From Microvirga sp052115485 (GTDB lineage Bacteria; Pseudomonadota; Alphaproteobacteria; Rhizobiales; Beijerinckiaceae), in contig NZ_JBFRGU010000005.1 of assembly GCF_052115485.1 (NCBI RefSeq), positions 124,001-188,000 of the forward strand: a DNA stretch of 64,000 nucleotides, in the 5' to 3' direction. Below are positions 54,250 to 63,773 of this stretch, piece after piece. The notes under the pieces are model-generated. The model did no database searches. It saw only the letters and a program-made list of their open reading frames with translations, and was not told the DNA's origin. The translations under genes and the position numbers were made by a program. Every line of letters begins with the position of its first letter. Position 1 is the stretch's first letter.

Positions 54250-56127
54250 ATGCACTTGTCGTTCGATGTCGTAGTGATCGGCGGAGGCCACGCTGGCGCG
54301 GAAGCGGCAGCTGCGTCCTCGCGTCTAGGCGCGCGAACGGCCTTGCTGACGCACAAGGCTTCGACCATCGGCGCCATGTCCTGCAACCCGGCTATCGGCG
54401 GTCTGGGCAAAGGGCATCTCGTTCGTGAGATTGATGCGCTCGATGGCGTCATGGGACGCATTGCAGACCAATCCGGCATCCAGTTCCGCCTTCTCAATCG
54501 CCGGAAAGGTCCCGCAGTTCGCGGCCCCCGGGCACAGGCAGATCGCAAGCTTTATGCCCGCGCAATGCAGGTAGAGCTGGCAGCGACTCCTAATCTCAGT
54601 ATTGTCGAAGGTGAGGCACACGATCTTCGAATCGACGATTTTGGTCGAGTGAATGCCGTTATTCTAGCCGATGGTCGTGCGATTTCGTCTGGCGCGGTAG
54701 TTCTAACCACGGGCACCTTCCTGAGCGGCCTCATCCATATCGGCGAGCGCAAGTTTCCTGCCGGGCGCATGGGGGAAAAGCCCTCGATCGGTCTCTCCAA
54801 AACCTTGGCGCGCTTTGGCTTTACCCTCGGAAGGCTGAAAACCGGCACTCCGCCACGGCTTGACGGGCGGACTATCGATTGGGCGGGCGTGGAGAAACAA
54901 GCGGCGGATGAGGAGCCAGTGCCGTTCTCGTTTTTGACAGAGAAAATTACGGTTCCGCAAATCGAATGTGGGATTACGCGCACCACCTTGGCAGGGCATG
55001 ACCTGATCCGCGCCAACCTTCACCGCGCGCCCATGTATTCCGGCGATATTCTGAGCCGGGGCCCCCGTTATTGCCCCTCCATCGAAGATAAGGTGGTCCG
55101 GTTTGGAGACCGTGATAGTCACCAGATCTTTCTAGAGCCAGAGGGTCTCGACGATATCACCGTCTACCCGAATGGAATCTCGACCTCACTTCCCGAGGAT
55201 GTGCAAAAGGGCCTGTTGGGCGCCATTCCAGGGCTGGAACGAGTCACCATGCTTCAGCCCGGATATGCCATCGAGTACGATTTCGTCGATCCACGCAACC
55301 TATCCACGACGCTTGAGACCAAGGCGATCAAGGGATTGTTCCTGGCAGGCCAGATCAACGGCACGACCGGCTATGAGGAAGCTGCGGCGCAGGGGCTCGT
55401 GGCTGGCTTGAATGCTGCTCGGCGCGCCGGCGATCAAGATGGCGTGATTTTTGATCGGGCCGAGTCCTATATCGGTGTCCTGATCGATGATCTCGTAACA
55501 CGTGGTGTCAGCGAACCGTACCGTATGTTCACTTCCCGGTCGGAGTATCGCTTGAGCCTGCGCGTCGACAATGCCGATGATCGTCTGACGGGGAGGGGGA
55601 TTGCTATCGGTTGCGTGGGATCGGCGAGGGCAATACGTTTCGAAAGTTCCAAAGCCGAGCTTGAGGCTGGCCGGGTTCAGCTCCAGAGTTTGGAAATCAC
55701 CCCGAAAGAAGCAACGAAATTCGACATTGCTCTGAATCAGGACGGGATTCGTCGTAGCGCTTATCAGCTTCTGTCTTATCCCGATCTTGGGTGGGACTCT
55801 CTTCTCAAGATCTGGCCTTCGCTCGGTGTTCTCACCACGCGAGCGCGTGAAAAGCTTGAGACTGACGCGACTTATGCAGTCTATCTGGAACGTCAGCAGT
55901 CGGATATTGCCGCCTATCGTCGCGATGAGAATATTGTTCTGGAGGAAACTTTGGATTTTGGCGCTTTGCCGGGATTATCCAATGAAATCAAGGGTAAGCT
56001 TCAGCTTGTGAAGCCCCGCACGCTCGGGCAGGCAGCACGTATCGAGGGCATTACCCCGGCTGCTCTGACATTGCTGGCGGCCTATGTGAAGCGTGGACGC
56101 ATAGATTCGTCGGCGAAATTGTCATGA
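54250..56127 (+). CDS. mnmG: tRNA uridine-5-carboxymethylaminomethyl modification enzyme MnmG (GidA)
   Basis: FAD-dependent partner of MnmE. 625 aa; FAD-binding VVVIGGGHAGAEAAAAS at 6-22, GAMSCNPAIGGLGKGHLVREIDALDG, catalytic-cysteine regions including QIECGITRTT, and C-terminal SNEIKGKLQLVKPRTLGQAARIEGITPAAL. GGAGAG precedes ATG 54250. rsmG overlaps the stop (ATGA). Confidence 0.97.
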   Translation: MHLSFDVVVIGGGHAGAEAAAASSRLGARTALLTHKASTIGAMSCNPAIGGLGKGHLVREIDALDGVMGRIADQSGIQFRLLNRRKGPAVRGPRAQADRKLYARAMQVELAATPNLSIVEGEAHDLRIDDFGRVNAVILADGRAISSGAVVLTTGTFLSGLIHIGERKFPAGRMGEKPSIGLSKTLARFGFTLGRLKTGTPPRLDGRTIDWAGVEKQAADEEPVPFSFLTEKITVPQIECGITRTTLAGHDLIRANLHRAPMYSGDILSRGPRYCPSIEDKVVRFGDRDSHQIFLEPEGLDDITVYPNGISTSLPEDVQKGLLGAIPGLERVTMLQPGYAIEYDFVDPRNLSTTLETKAIKGLFLAGQINGTTGYEEAAAQGLVAGLNAARRAGDQDGVIFDRAESYIGVLIDDLVTRGVSEPYRMFTSRSEYRLSLRVDNADDRLTGRGIAIGCVGSARAIRFESSKAELEAGRVQLQSLEITPKEATKFDIALNQDGIRRSAYQLLSYPDLGWDSLLKIWPSLGVLTTRAREKLETDATYAVYLERQQSDIAAYRRDENIVLEETLDFGALPGLSNEIKGKLQLVKPRTLGQAARIEGITPAALTLLAAYVKRGRIDSSAKLS

Positions 56128-56768
56128 CGCTTTCTCTTGAGGATGCGCAAAAAGCGCTCGGGGATTTCGATGTTTCACGTGAAACAACCGAAAAATTCAT
56201 GCTCCTCGCATCCGAATTGGAACGCTGGCAGCGAATCAAGAATTTGGTCGGACCCAAGACGCTGGACGACGTGTGGGCCCGCCATATCGTCGATTCGCTC
56301 CAATTATACGCGCTTGCGCCTGATGCAAAAGCTTGGCTCGATCTCGGCTCCGGGGCGGGGTTTCCGGGGCTTGTCGTGGCGATTGCGGGCACCGAGCGGG
56401 GGCTTCATATGCACCTCGTCGAAAGCAATGCCAGGAAATGCGCCTTTTTACGCCAAATAGCGCGGCTGACAGAAGCCCAGGTTACGGTTCATCAGAGCCG
56501 CCTTGAAGACGTCATTCCAGATTTTATCGGTAAGGTTAATGTTGTTTCGGCGCGTGCATTAGCGGCGCTTCCAACACTTTTGGCGTGGACCGAGCCCCTG
56601 TTGAAAAGGGGGACAACGGGGACAATCGGTCTTTTTCCAAAGGGACGGGATGTTCTTAGCGAATTGACCGAGGCTAGAAAGTCTTGGACAGTGGACGCGG
56701 ATATTTTGCCGAGTCGGACCGATTCCGAGGCGAGAATTCTACGTATAACCTCCATCGAGAGTCTTTGA
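56124..56768 (+). CDS. rsmG: 16S rRNA (guanine527-N7)-methyltransferase RsmG (GidB)
   Basis: 214 aa; SAM-binding WLDLGSGAGFPGLVVAI, ARHIVDSLQL and VVSARALAALPTLLAW. Loss of this enzyme gives low-level streptomycin resistance. Residues DVSRET are encoded by a complete parS site, explaining that conserved peptide. Overlaps mnmG by four and parA by one base (TGATG). Confidence 0.96.
   Translation: MTLSLEDAQKALGDFDVSRETTEKFMLLASELERWQRIKNLVGPKTLDDVWARHIVDSLQLYALAPDAKAWLDLGSGAGFPGLVVAIAGTERGLHMHLVESNARKCAFLRQIARLTEAQVTVHQSRLEDVIPDFIGKVNVVSARALAALPTLLAWTEPLLKRGTTGTIGLFPKGRDVLSELTEARKSWTVDADILPSRTDSEARILRITSIESL
56171..56186. promoter_or_regulatory. parS centromere site 2, inside rsmG
   Basis: A second exact TGTTTCACGTGAAACA, 1,996 bp from site 1, lying in the rsmG reading frame (codons for D-V-S-R-E-T). 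Confidence 0.95.
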
Positions 56769-57607
56769 TGACAACCCACCAGAGCGGCCTTATTCCAGGA
56801 ACGCGCCAGGGTAAGCCGCGCGTTCTCGTGCTTGCGAACCAAAAAGGCGGCGTCGGAAAGACGACGACGGCGATCAATCTCGGGACAGCGCTCGCCGCGA
56901 TTGGCGAGAAAGTGCTGATTCTCGATCTCGATCCCCAGGGCAACGCTTCCACGGGTCTCGGAATCGATCGCAAGAACCGCCGCGTTTCGACCTATCATGT
57001 CCTCAACGGCGAAGCGTCGTTGGTCGAGGCTGTTGTCGAGACGATCGTTCCGCGCCTTTTCGTGGCGCCGTCGACCCTCGATCTGCTTGGAATCGAGCTT
57101 GAAATCGCCAATGAGCGCAATCGCGCCCATCGGCTGCGCACAGCCATCGACCAACTCATGGCAGAGCCGGACGAAGATCCCTTCACCTATGTGCTGATCG
57201 ATTGTCCGCCTTCGCTCAATCTGTTGACGATCAATGCTTTGACGGCCGCGGATTCGGTTCTGGTGCCGTTGCAATGCGAGTTTTTTGCGCTCGAGGGTCT
57301 CAGCCAGTTGTTGAAAACGGTGGAGCAGGTGCGCTCGACCTTGAATACCAAGCTGGCGATCCAGGGTGTGGTCCTGACCATGTTCGATCCGCGCAACAAT
57401 CTTTCGGGTCAAGTCGTTGCGGACGTTAGACAATTTATGGGCAGCAAGGTCTACGAGACCATGATTCCGCGCAATGTGCGCGTCTCGGAAGCGCCTTCCC
57501 ACGGCAAGCCTGTGTTACTTTACGACCTTAAATGCGCCGGATCGCAGGCTTATCTCAAACTCGCATCCGAAATTATTCAACGTGAGCGCGCTCTTCGGGC
57601 CGCTTAA
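56768..57607 (+). CDS. parA: Chromosome partitioning ATPase ParA
   Basis: Drives origin segregation along a gradient of nucleoid-bound dimers. 279 aa with the deviant Walker A KGGVGKTTT at 26-34, ILDLDPQGNASTGLG and LIDCPPSLNLLTINAL. ATG 56768 shares one base with the rsmG stop. parB follows after a 173-bp gap with a degenerate family 3 repeat. Confidence 0.96.
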   Translation: MTTHQSGLIPGTRQGKPRVLVLANQKGGVGKTTTAINLGTALAAIGEKVLILDLDPQGNASTGLGIDRKNRRVSTYHVLNGEASLVEAVVETIVPRLFVAPSTLDLLGIELEIANERNRAHRLRTAIDQLMAEPDEDPFTYVLIDCPPSLNLLTINALTAADSVLVPLQCEFFALEGLSQLLKTVEQVRSTLNTKLAIQGVVLTMFDPRNNLSGQVVADVRQFMGSKVYETMIPRNVRVSEAPSHGKPVLLYDLKCAGSQAYLKLASEIIQRERALRAA

Positions 57608-57780
57608 TGCATGATCAGGTGACATCGGTTTCACGCCGAAATCATGTGAAATCAAAGATGAGCGAGTGTGATCCTGCCAACGACGCATGATCATTCTCCA
57701 GAGTGTTTTCCGCAGCTACCGCTGCTAAAGGTCTGAAAAGACGCGGAAAATTGCTCCAAAGATAAAAAGGAAAAGGGCCA

Positions 57781-58674
57781 ATGGCAGAAGAAACCTCGAA
57801 GCCGCGTTTGGGACGTGGTCTTGCCGCTTTGATCGGTGAAGTCGGCGATGAGATCGGCGTAGTGGAGCGCGGCCGAGGCCAGCGCAAGGTTCCTGTCGAG
57901 TTTCTGCGTCCGAACCCGCGCAATCCCCGCAAGTACTTCGAGGATAGCGAACTGCAGGAGCTGGCCCAGTCGATCCAGGATCGCGGCATCATTCAGCCGA
58001 TCGTGGTTCGTCCGATGCCGAATCTGCCCGATGCCTATGAAATCGTGGCCGGCGAGCGCCGTTGGCGCGCCTCGCAACTAGTTGGACTTCACGAAGTTCC
58101 TGTCGTCATCGTTGAAATCGACGACAAAACCTCGCTTGAATTCGCAATTCTCGAAAACGTTCAGCGAACAGACCTCAATCCCGTGGAAGAAGCCCAGGGC
58201 TATTCGCGGCTGATGGAGGAATTCAGCTACACGCAGGACAATCTGTCGAAAATTATCGGCAAAAGCCGCAGCCATATCGCGAATATGATGCGCCTCATGG
58301 ATCTCCCTGATTCCATTAAGGAATTGCTGGTTTCGCGGCAGTTGACGGCGGGCCACGGGCGCGCGCTTTTGGCCGTAAAGGATCCGCACCGTGTCGCCAA
58401 ACGGATTCTCGACGAGAAGCTGAGCGTTCGCGAAGTCGAAGAGATCGCCCAACTGGACAACACAGACCCCGCCGAGGCCGATCCGAAGACGGTCGCGCGT
58501 CGTAAAAAGGAAAAAGATCCTGACACGCGGGCTCTGGAACAAGCGCTTAAGGACGTTCTCGGCCTGACCGTATCCATCGAGCACAAAGGTCATGGGGGCG
58601 AATTGCGCGTTCGCTACAAGACATTGGAGCAACTCGATGGCCTGTGCCGGCGGTTGAACGGGGCGGCGGCCTAA
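57781..58674 (+). CDS. parB: Chromosome partitioning CTPase ParB
   Basis: Binds parS and spreads. 297 aa: N-terminal LGRGLAALIGE ParA-interaction helix, ParB/Srx domain with the CTP-binding GERRWRAS near 89-96, HTH (YTQDNLSKIIGKSRSHIANMMRLMDLP, about 150-176) and a C-terminal dimerisation part. Its two sites are both within 4.5 kb. Confidence 0.97.
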   Translation: MAEETSKPRLGRGLAALIGEVGDEIGVVERGRGQRKVPVEFLRPNPRNPRKYFEDSELQELAQSIQDRGIIQPIVVRPMPNLPDAYEIVAGERRWRASQLVGLHEVPVVIVEIDDKTSLEFAILENVQRTDLNPVEEAQGYSRLMEEFSYTQDNLSKIIGKSRSHIANMMRLMDLPDSIKELLVSRQLTAGHGRALLAVKDPHRVAKRILDEKLSVREVEEIAQLDNTDPAEADPKTVARRKKEKDPDTRALEQALKDVLGLTVSIEHKGHGGELRVRYKTLEQLDGLCRRLNGAAA

Positions 58675-59498
58675 ATAACAATAATATCAATGGCTTATGG
58701 AAGTCTTCGCGGGAAGGTTTTTGATTTTATTTAGGATTAAAAGCATATTCCGATATGAAGGATGGTAGGGAATTTTTCCGACGAGAGGCTTGTTGCCTTG
58801 CCGGGGAAGAACTGAGCGATGAAATACGACGATGCCTAGTACTACAATGGCGACTTTCCGGGGTATCTTCCGCATTTCCGACCTTGGCAGCCTTCAGAAA
58901 ATGAGGGTTTTCCCGTGGTTCGGAAGCTTTCAAGCAATCCCTGAACGCGGTGGTGACTTGGTTTCGTCTGCGCTCTTTCCTCCCCCTTGCGGGGAGGGGA
59001 GGGGTGGGGGTTGAAAAGTCAGAGTGCTGCCTGTGATCCGATAAGCAGGAAGGCCGCTACAGCGCCACGTAGAAAGTTTCACCCGGTCAGACGACCCACA
59101 CCCTTCGTCCCTCCCCGTAAGGGGGAGGGAAAGCCTGCGCCTATCCTCATCAAACTGAGTCACGACCCTGAACGCGGGTTGTCACCCTGAAGCCGTGGTT
59201 TCTGGAAACTGCGATGGGAAAGTTGACGGATGAGGGTTTGAACGAAGAGGGCAATCGATTCGCCGCCCAAATTCGATAGCCAATTCGGGCCTCTGGACTA
59301 TTCCCGTGCCTTTCCTGATGGGATTTTCCTTGCCAGTCACTTGGACGACCTTCGACCTTCGACGTGCGCACGCCGATCCTTGACCATCGCCTTCCGACTT
59401 GGCGAAGAGTACTCACCTGCGTGACACCCGTGGCGAGTAAATCTCTTGAGGTGCTTCTATCTTATTGAAAATAAATATTAATTTGGAATGGACGACAG
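58675..59498. other. parB-holA intergenic region
   Basis: 824 bp without a credible gene; short open frames lack coding features. Apart from MITE copy C, I see an A/T-rich stretch at 59458-59487 near the holA 3' end and nothing else I can name. Confidence 0.6.
58951..59165 (+). mobile_element. MITE-like interspersed element, copy C with flanking 12-bp duplication
   Basis: 215 bp from TGGTGACTTGGTTTCGT to ATCAAACTGAGTCACGA. CCCTGAACGCGG stands immediately on both sides (58939-58950 and 59166-59177), as expected for target-site duplication. The interior matches copy A over almost its full length. Confidence 0.88.
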
Positions 59499-60518
59499 TT
59501 ACCGCCGCGCCATCCGCGCGATGTCGAGCAACGTCTTGGCGGCGATGACGTCATCGAGGGCGGAGAGGCGGCGTGTCTCGAGGAGGCTCGCTTGTAATGC
59601 GGCAATGGCGCGTTTCAGCGTTTCGGATGTCCAGCGCTGCAAATGGCGCTCGATCAGGGGTTTGCGGCGAAAATGCAGGCCCCGCATGCCCTCAAGCACG
59701 GTGCTGGCGCTGCGGCCTTCCTCCATGGAGAGTCGGGCCGATAGGAGCATGAGGGCATGCCGGAGCGCAGCACCGAGCAGAACGGAGGCGTGAACGCCCT
59801 CCGCCGCGAGCCGCCGCGAGCCGATTTCGAGATCCGCGCCGGCTCCCGCAAAAGCCGCGTCCACCACCGCATCCATGGCAAGGCTCGAGACATCGCTGAG
59901 GATCGCGTCGATATCCTCCAGGCCGATCTCGTGCTTGCCATGGGCGTAAAGCATGAGCTTTGAAAGCTCGCCCCGCGTGGCCAGCCGGTCGCCACCGAGA
60001 CTCGCCATAAGGGCCGTCCGTGCGTCGCGGGAAATCGAAAATCCGGCTTCCTTCAGCATTTCGTCGACGACGCTTTGCAGATCGCGGCCGGAATCGGCGT
60101 AGCAGGGCAGGGCGAGCGCCATCTGGGAACGCTCAACGAGCACGCGCAAAGGCGCATTCTTGGCAAGATCGCCGCCCTCCAGAACCACGATTGTGTCCTG
60201 CAGGGGCGTCTGAAGAACGGTCTCTACGGCAGGCGCGATGTTGCGGGAGGTTCCCTTGACCCAGATCGTCCGTTTGCCACCGAAAAGCGCGATGGTTCCG
60301 GCCTCGTCAGCCAACCGTGCCGGATCGGAGGCGACCAAATCGCCTTCGAGCCTGATCAGTTGAAACGGATCGTTCGGATCCGTGATCGATTTTTCCGCGA
60401 GGGACCGGGCTCTTTCACTCACCAGTCCCGTATCGGGCCCGTAGAAGAGAAACACCCCGATCTGAGGATTGGGGCGTCGCAACACCCCATCCACGTCTCC
60501 CGCTTTAACGGCAACCAT
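59499..60518 (-). CDS. holA: DNA polymerase III delta subunit HolA
   Basis: Clamp-loader wrench that opens the beta ring. 339 aa; N-terminus VAVKAGDVDGVLRRPNPQIGVFLFYGPDTGLVSERA and LEGGDLAKNAPLRVLVERS, then the helical C-terminal collar domain. Third gene of leuS-lptE-holA, an arrangement found across proteobacteria. Confidence 0.94.
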   Translation of the reverse strand: MVAVKAGDVDGVLRRPNPQIGVFLFYGPDTGLVSERARSLAEKSITDPNDPFQLIRLEGDLVASDPARLADEAGTIALFGGKRTIWVKGTSRNIAPAVETVLQTPLQDTIVVLEGGDLAKNAPLRVLVERSQMALALPCYADSGRDLQSVVDEMLKEAGFSISRDARTALMASLGGDRLATRGELSKLMLYAHGKHEIGLEDIDAILSDVSSLAMDAVVDAAFAGAGADLEIGSRRLAAEGVHASVLLGAALRHALMLLSARLSMEEGRSASTVLEGMRGLHFRRKPLIERHLQRWTSETLKRAIAALQASLLETRRLSALDDVIAAKTLLDIARMARR

Positions 60519-60619
60519 TAGAGCCCGATCTCGCCTCGTTGAAACCTGATCACGCTCTAAGCTCCTGATTTTTTCGCGATTTTTGGGAAGTCGGGCCCGG
60601 CTTTCCCTCGGATCGCTTT
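60519..60619. repeat. Degenerate family 3 repeat between lptE and holA
   Basis: TTGAAACCTGATCACGCTCTA near 60539-60560 resembles pieces of the family 3 repeat (also near 28110). It fills part of the 101-bp gap. Confidence 0.35.
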
Positions 60620-61165
60620 CTAGAATTTCGCGTCGTCGTCTGAAATCGCGACCGCGAGACGGGTCTTGATCTCCTCCGAGATCATCTTGGCGATGCGGAT
60701 CTGCGCGTCCCGAGCGGCCCGAACGCTGGCGAAGCGTTGCTGGAAGCGGTCATAGGACGCGGACCCCCTGGCCGTTCCGCTGGCAAGGATCTTCGAGCCG
60801 TCCAGATTGGTGAGGCTATAATTCACGGCGGCTGAAATCGTCGCCGCCTGTGCCGTTCCGGAGACCGCGTCCACGATCGGCGTGCTGAGGGTCTGGTTGT
60901 AGACGACATTCAGCATATAGCGCTTCGGTGCGGGGACACCGGAGCCGTTGAGGTCGTAAACCAGCTCGCTGCGCAGATAGTGACCCACCTGCGCCTGCGT
61001 ATCGGGCAGGTTGATTTCCTGCACTTCGATGGACGCCAACACGGATTGCAGCGATTCGCCGGATGCGGTGGGGCCGTAGAGCGGGCGAAAGCAGGCGGAG
61101 AGGGCCAAAGTCAGCCCGGCGAACGCTGTCAGGCGGGCGAGGCTCTTGAGATTAAGCGACAACAT
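60620..61165 (-). CDS. lptE: LPS-assembly lipoprotein LptE
   Basis: Outer-membrane plug of LptD in LPS export. 181 aa with a lipoprotein signal ending LALSAC (Cys25), then FRPLYGPTASGESLQSVLASIEVQEI, typical of the alphaproteobacterial family. Starts 14 bases inside leuS, so the genes are coupled. Confidence 0.92.
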   Translation of the reverse strand: MLSLNLKSLARLTAFAGLTLALSACFRPLYGPTASGESLQSVLASIEVQEINLPDTQAQVGHYLRSELVYDLNGSGVPAPKRYMLNVVYNQTLSTPIVDAVSGTAQAATISAAVNYSLTNLDGSKILASGTARGSASYDRFQQRFASVRAARDAQIRIAKMISEEIKTRLAVAISDDDAKF

Positions 61166-63773
61166 TCACAATCCTCTGCGGCACCACGATGATCTTGCGC
61201 GGCGGCTTCCCTTCCATGGCCTTTTGCACGGCTTCGAGCGAGAGCACAGCCGCTTCGATGGTCGCCTGGTCGGCGTCCCTGGCGACGGTGACATCGGCGC
61301 GCTTTTTGCCGTTGACCTGAACCGGCAACGTAATCGCGTTCTCGACAAGAAGCGAGCGGTCAAGCTCGGGCCAATCAGTTTCCGCGGCGAGCCCCGGCTG
61401 ACCGAGCACGATCCAGCATTCTTCGGCCAGATGCGGCATCATCGGGGCCAGCAGCTGCACGAAGATGCGCCCAGCCTCGCGGAAAGCGGCGGCGAGGTTC
61501 GGCTCATCGGATGATTTGGCGGCGGCGAGTTGCTCATAGAGCGCGTTCGCCAGCTCGTAGATATGGGCGATACAGCGGTTGAAGCGCAGGCGCTCCACAT
61601 CGTCCTCGACGGCAGCGAGCGCCTTGTGGGCGGCCTTGCGAACAGCTGTCCCGATGGGGCCGAACGAATCGGCGCGGTCGCCGGCGGTTTCCGCTCGGTC
61701 GGCCAGTTCGCCGACGAGACGCCAGACCCGCTGAACAAAACGGGCTGCGCCTTGCACGCCTTCCTCGGTCCAGATCACGTCGCGCTCGGGCGGCGAATCG
61801 GAGAGCATGAACCAGCGGGCGGTATCCGCGCCGTAGGAGGCGATGATGTCGTCCGGATCGACCGTGTTCTTCTTCGACTTCGACATCTTCTCGATCGAGC
61901 CGATCTCGATCGGAGCGCCCGTCGTCACATGGAAGCCCTTGCGGATGCTGCCGTCGGTCTCGATGCGCACGTCGCTCGGCTGAACCCAGGAGCCGTCGGC
62001 GGCCCGGTAGGTCTCGTGCACCACCATGCCTTGCGTGAACAGACCCGCGAAGGGCTCGTCCAAGCCCGCATGGCCGGTTTGCTTCATGGCGCGCGTGAAG
62101 AAGCGCGAATAGAGCAGGTGCAGAATCGCGTGCTCGATGCCGCCGATATATTGGTCCACCGGCAACCAGTGATCGACCGTGTTCTTGTCCGTCGGCTTGT
62201 CGGTGAGGGTCGGGTCGGTGAAGCGCGCGAAGTACCAGGACGAATCCACGAAGGTGTCCATGGTGTCGGTCTCGCGGTGCGCCGCCTTGCCGCATTGCGG
62301 GCAATTCACGTGCTTCCAGGTGGGGTGCCGGTCCAGCGGATTGCCGGGCACGTCGAAGGACACGTCTTCCGGCAAAACCACCGGAAGCTGGTCCTTCGGC
62401 ACGGGCAGCACGCCGCAATCGTCGCAATGGATGATCGGGATCGGGCAGCCCCAATAGCGTTGGCGGGAAATGCCCCAGTCGCGCAGGCGGAAATTCACCT
62501 TCCGCTCACCAACCGGACGATTGTTGCGCTTGTCCTGCTCCAGGCGACGGGCAACCTCTTCCTTGGCCTCAGCGATGGTCATGCCGTCGAGAAAGCGAGA
62601 ATTGATCATCCGGCCTTCGCCGTCATAGGCGGTGTCGGTGATGACGAAGGTGGCTGGGTCCACATCGGGCGGGCACACGACGGGGGTGTTGCCGAGGCCG
62701 TATTTGTTGACGAAATCCAGGTCGCGCTGGTCGTGCGCCGGGCAGCCGAAAATGGCGCCGGTGCCGTAATCCATGAGCACGAAATTGGCCACGTAGACCG
62801 GCAGCGTCCAGGACGGATCGAACGGGTGCACCACGCGCAGGCCCGTGTCGAAGCCCATCTTCTCGGCTTTCTCGATGGCCTCCAGAGCCGTGCCGGTGCG
62901 CTTACACTCTTCGATGAAGGTCGCGAGCGCTGCGTTTTTCTCGGCAACGGCCTTCGCCAGTGGATGATCCGGCGCAAGCGCGACGAATTTCGCGCCGAAA
63001 AGCGTATCGGGCCGTGTGGTGTAGACCTCGACCTCGTTCTCGCCGTTGGGAGCGGCCGATTCGAGAGCGAAACGAACCAGCAGACCCTCGGAACGGCCGA
63101 TCCAGTTGCGCTGCATCAGGCGCACTTTTTCAGGCCAGCGGTCGAGAGTGTCCAGCTTAATCAACAGGTCTTCGGCGAAATCGGTGATCTTGAAGAACCA
63201 CTGGGTCAATTCGCGCTGCTCGACCAGGGCGCCCGAGCGCCAGCCGCGCCCGTCGATCACCTGCTCGTTGGCGAGCACGGTTTGATCCACCGGGTCCCAA
63301 TTCACCTTGGCGGTCTTGCGGTCCACGATTCCCGATTTCAGGAAATCGATGAACATGGATTGCTGATGCTTGTAATAGCTCGGATCGCAGGTCGCGATCT
63401 CGCGGCTCCAGTCCAGCGACAGGCCCATGGATTGGAGTTGGCCGCGCATGGTTGCGATATTGGCGTAGGTCCATTCCTTGGGGTGGACCTTGTTCTGCAT
63501 GGCGGCGTTTTCCGCCGGCATGCCGAAGGCGTCCCAGCCCATGGGGTGGAGAACGTTGAAACCCTTGGCGCGCTTGTAGCGCGCGACCACGTCGCCCATG
63601 GTGTAGTTGCGAACGTGGCCCATGTGGATGCGGCCCGACGGATAGGGGAACATCTCGAGCACGTAATATTTCGGACGTGGATCGTCGTTCCTCGTTCGGA
63701 ACAGATCACGGTCGTTCCATTTCTGCCGCCATTTCTGCTCGGCTTCCTTGGCGTTGTAGCGCTCGGGCCTCAT
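61152..63773 (-). CDS. leuS: Leucyl-tRNA synthetase LeuS
   Basis: 873-aa class I synthetase: HMGH (H50-H53, HIGH motif) in PYPSGRIHMGHVRNY, the CP1 editing domain (about 225-420) and KMSKS at 629-633, then anticodon-binding and C-terminal domains. The zinc region has HCDDCGVLP and CPQCGKAA. ATG 63773 (MRPERYNAKEAEQKWRQKW). Leads the leuS-lptE-holA operon. Confidence 0.97.
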   Translation of the reverse strand: MRPERYNAKEAEQKWRQKWNDRDLFRTRNDDPRPKYYVLEMFPYPSGRIHMGHVRNYTMGDVVARYKRAKGFNVLHPMGWDAFGMPAENAAMQNKVHPKEWTYANIATMRGQLQSMGLSLDWSREIATCDPSYYKHQQSMFIDFLKSGIVDRKTAKVNWDPVDQTVLANEQVIDGRGWRSGALVEQRELTQWFFKITDFAEDLLIKLDTLDRWPEKVRLMQRNWIGRSEGLLVRFALESAAPNGENEVEVYTTRPDTLFGAKFVALAPDHPLAKAVAEKNAALATFIEECKRTGTALEAIEKAEKMGFDTGLRVVHPFDPSWTLPVYVANFVLMDYGTGAIFGCPAHDQRDLDFVNKYGLGNTPVVCPPDVDPATFVITDTAYDGEGRMINSRFLDGMTIAEAKEEVARRLEQDKRNNRPVGERKVNFRLRDWGISRQRYWGCPIPIIHCDDCGVLPVPKDQLPVVLPEDVSFDVPGNPLDRHPTWKHVNCPQCGKAAHRETDTMDTFVDSSWYFARFTDPTLTDKPTDKNTVDHWLPVDQYIGGIEHAILHLLYSRFFTRAMKQTGHAGLDEPFAGLFTQGMVVHETYRAADGSWVQPSDVRIETDGSIRKGFHVTTGAPIEIGSIEKMSKSKKNTVDPDDIIASYGADTARWFMLSDSPPERDVIWTEEGVQGAARFVQRVWRLVGELADRAETAGDRADSFGPIGTAVRKAAHKALAAVEDDVERLRFNRCIAHIYELANALYEQLAAAKSSDEPNLAAAFREAGRIFVQLLAPMMPHLAEECWIVLGQPGLAAETDWPELDRSLLVENAITLPVQVNGKKRADVTVARDADQATIEAAVLSLEAVQKAMEGKPPRKIIVVPQRIVNVVA

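Noticed and set aside
58687..58933. Small minus-strand open frames after parB
   Set aside because: Two overlapping short frames with no ribosome-binding site or recognisable protein.
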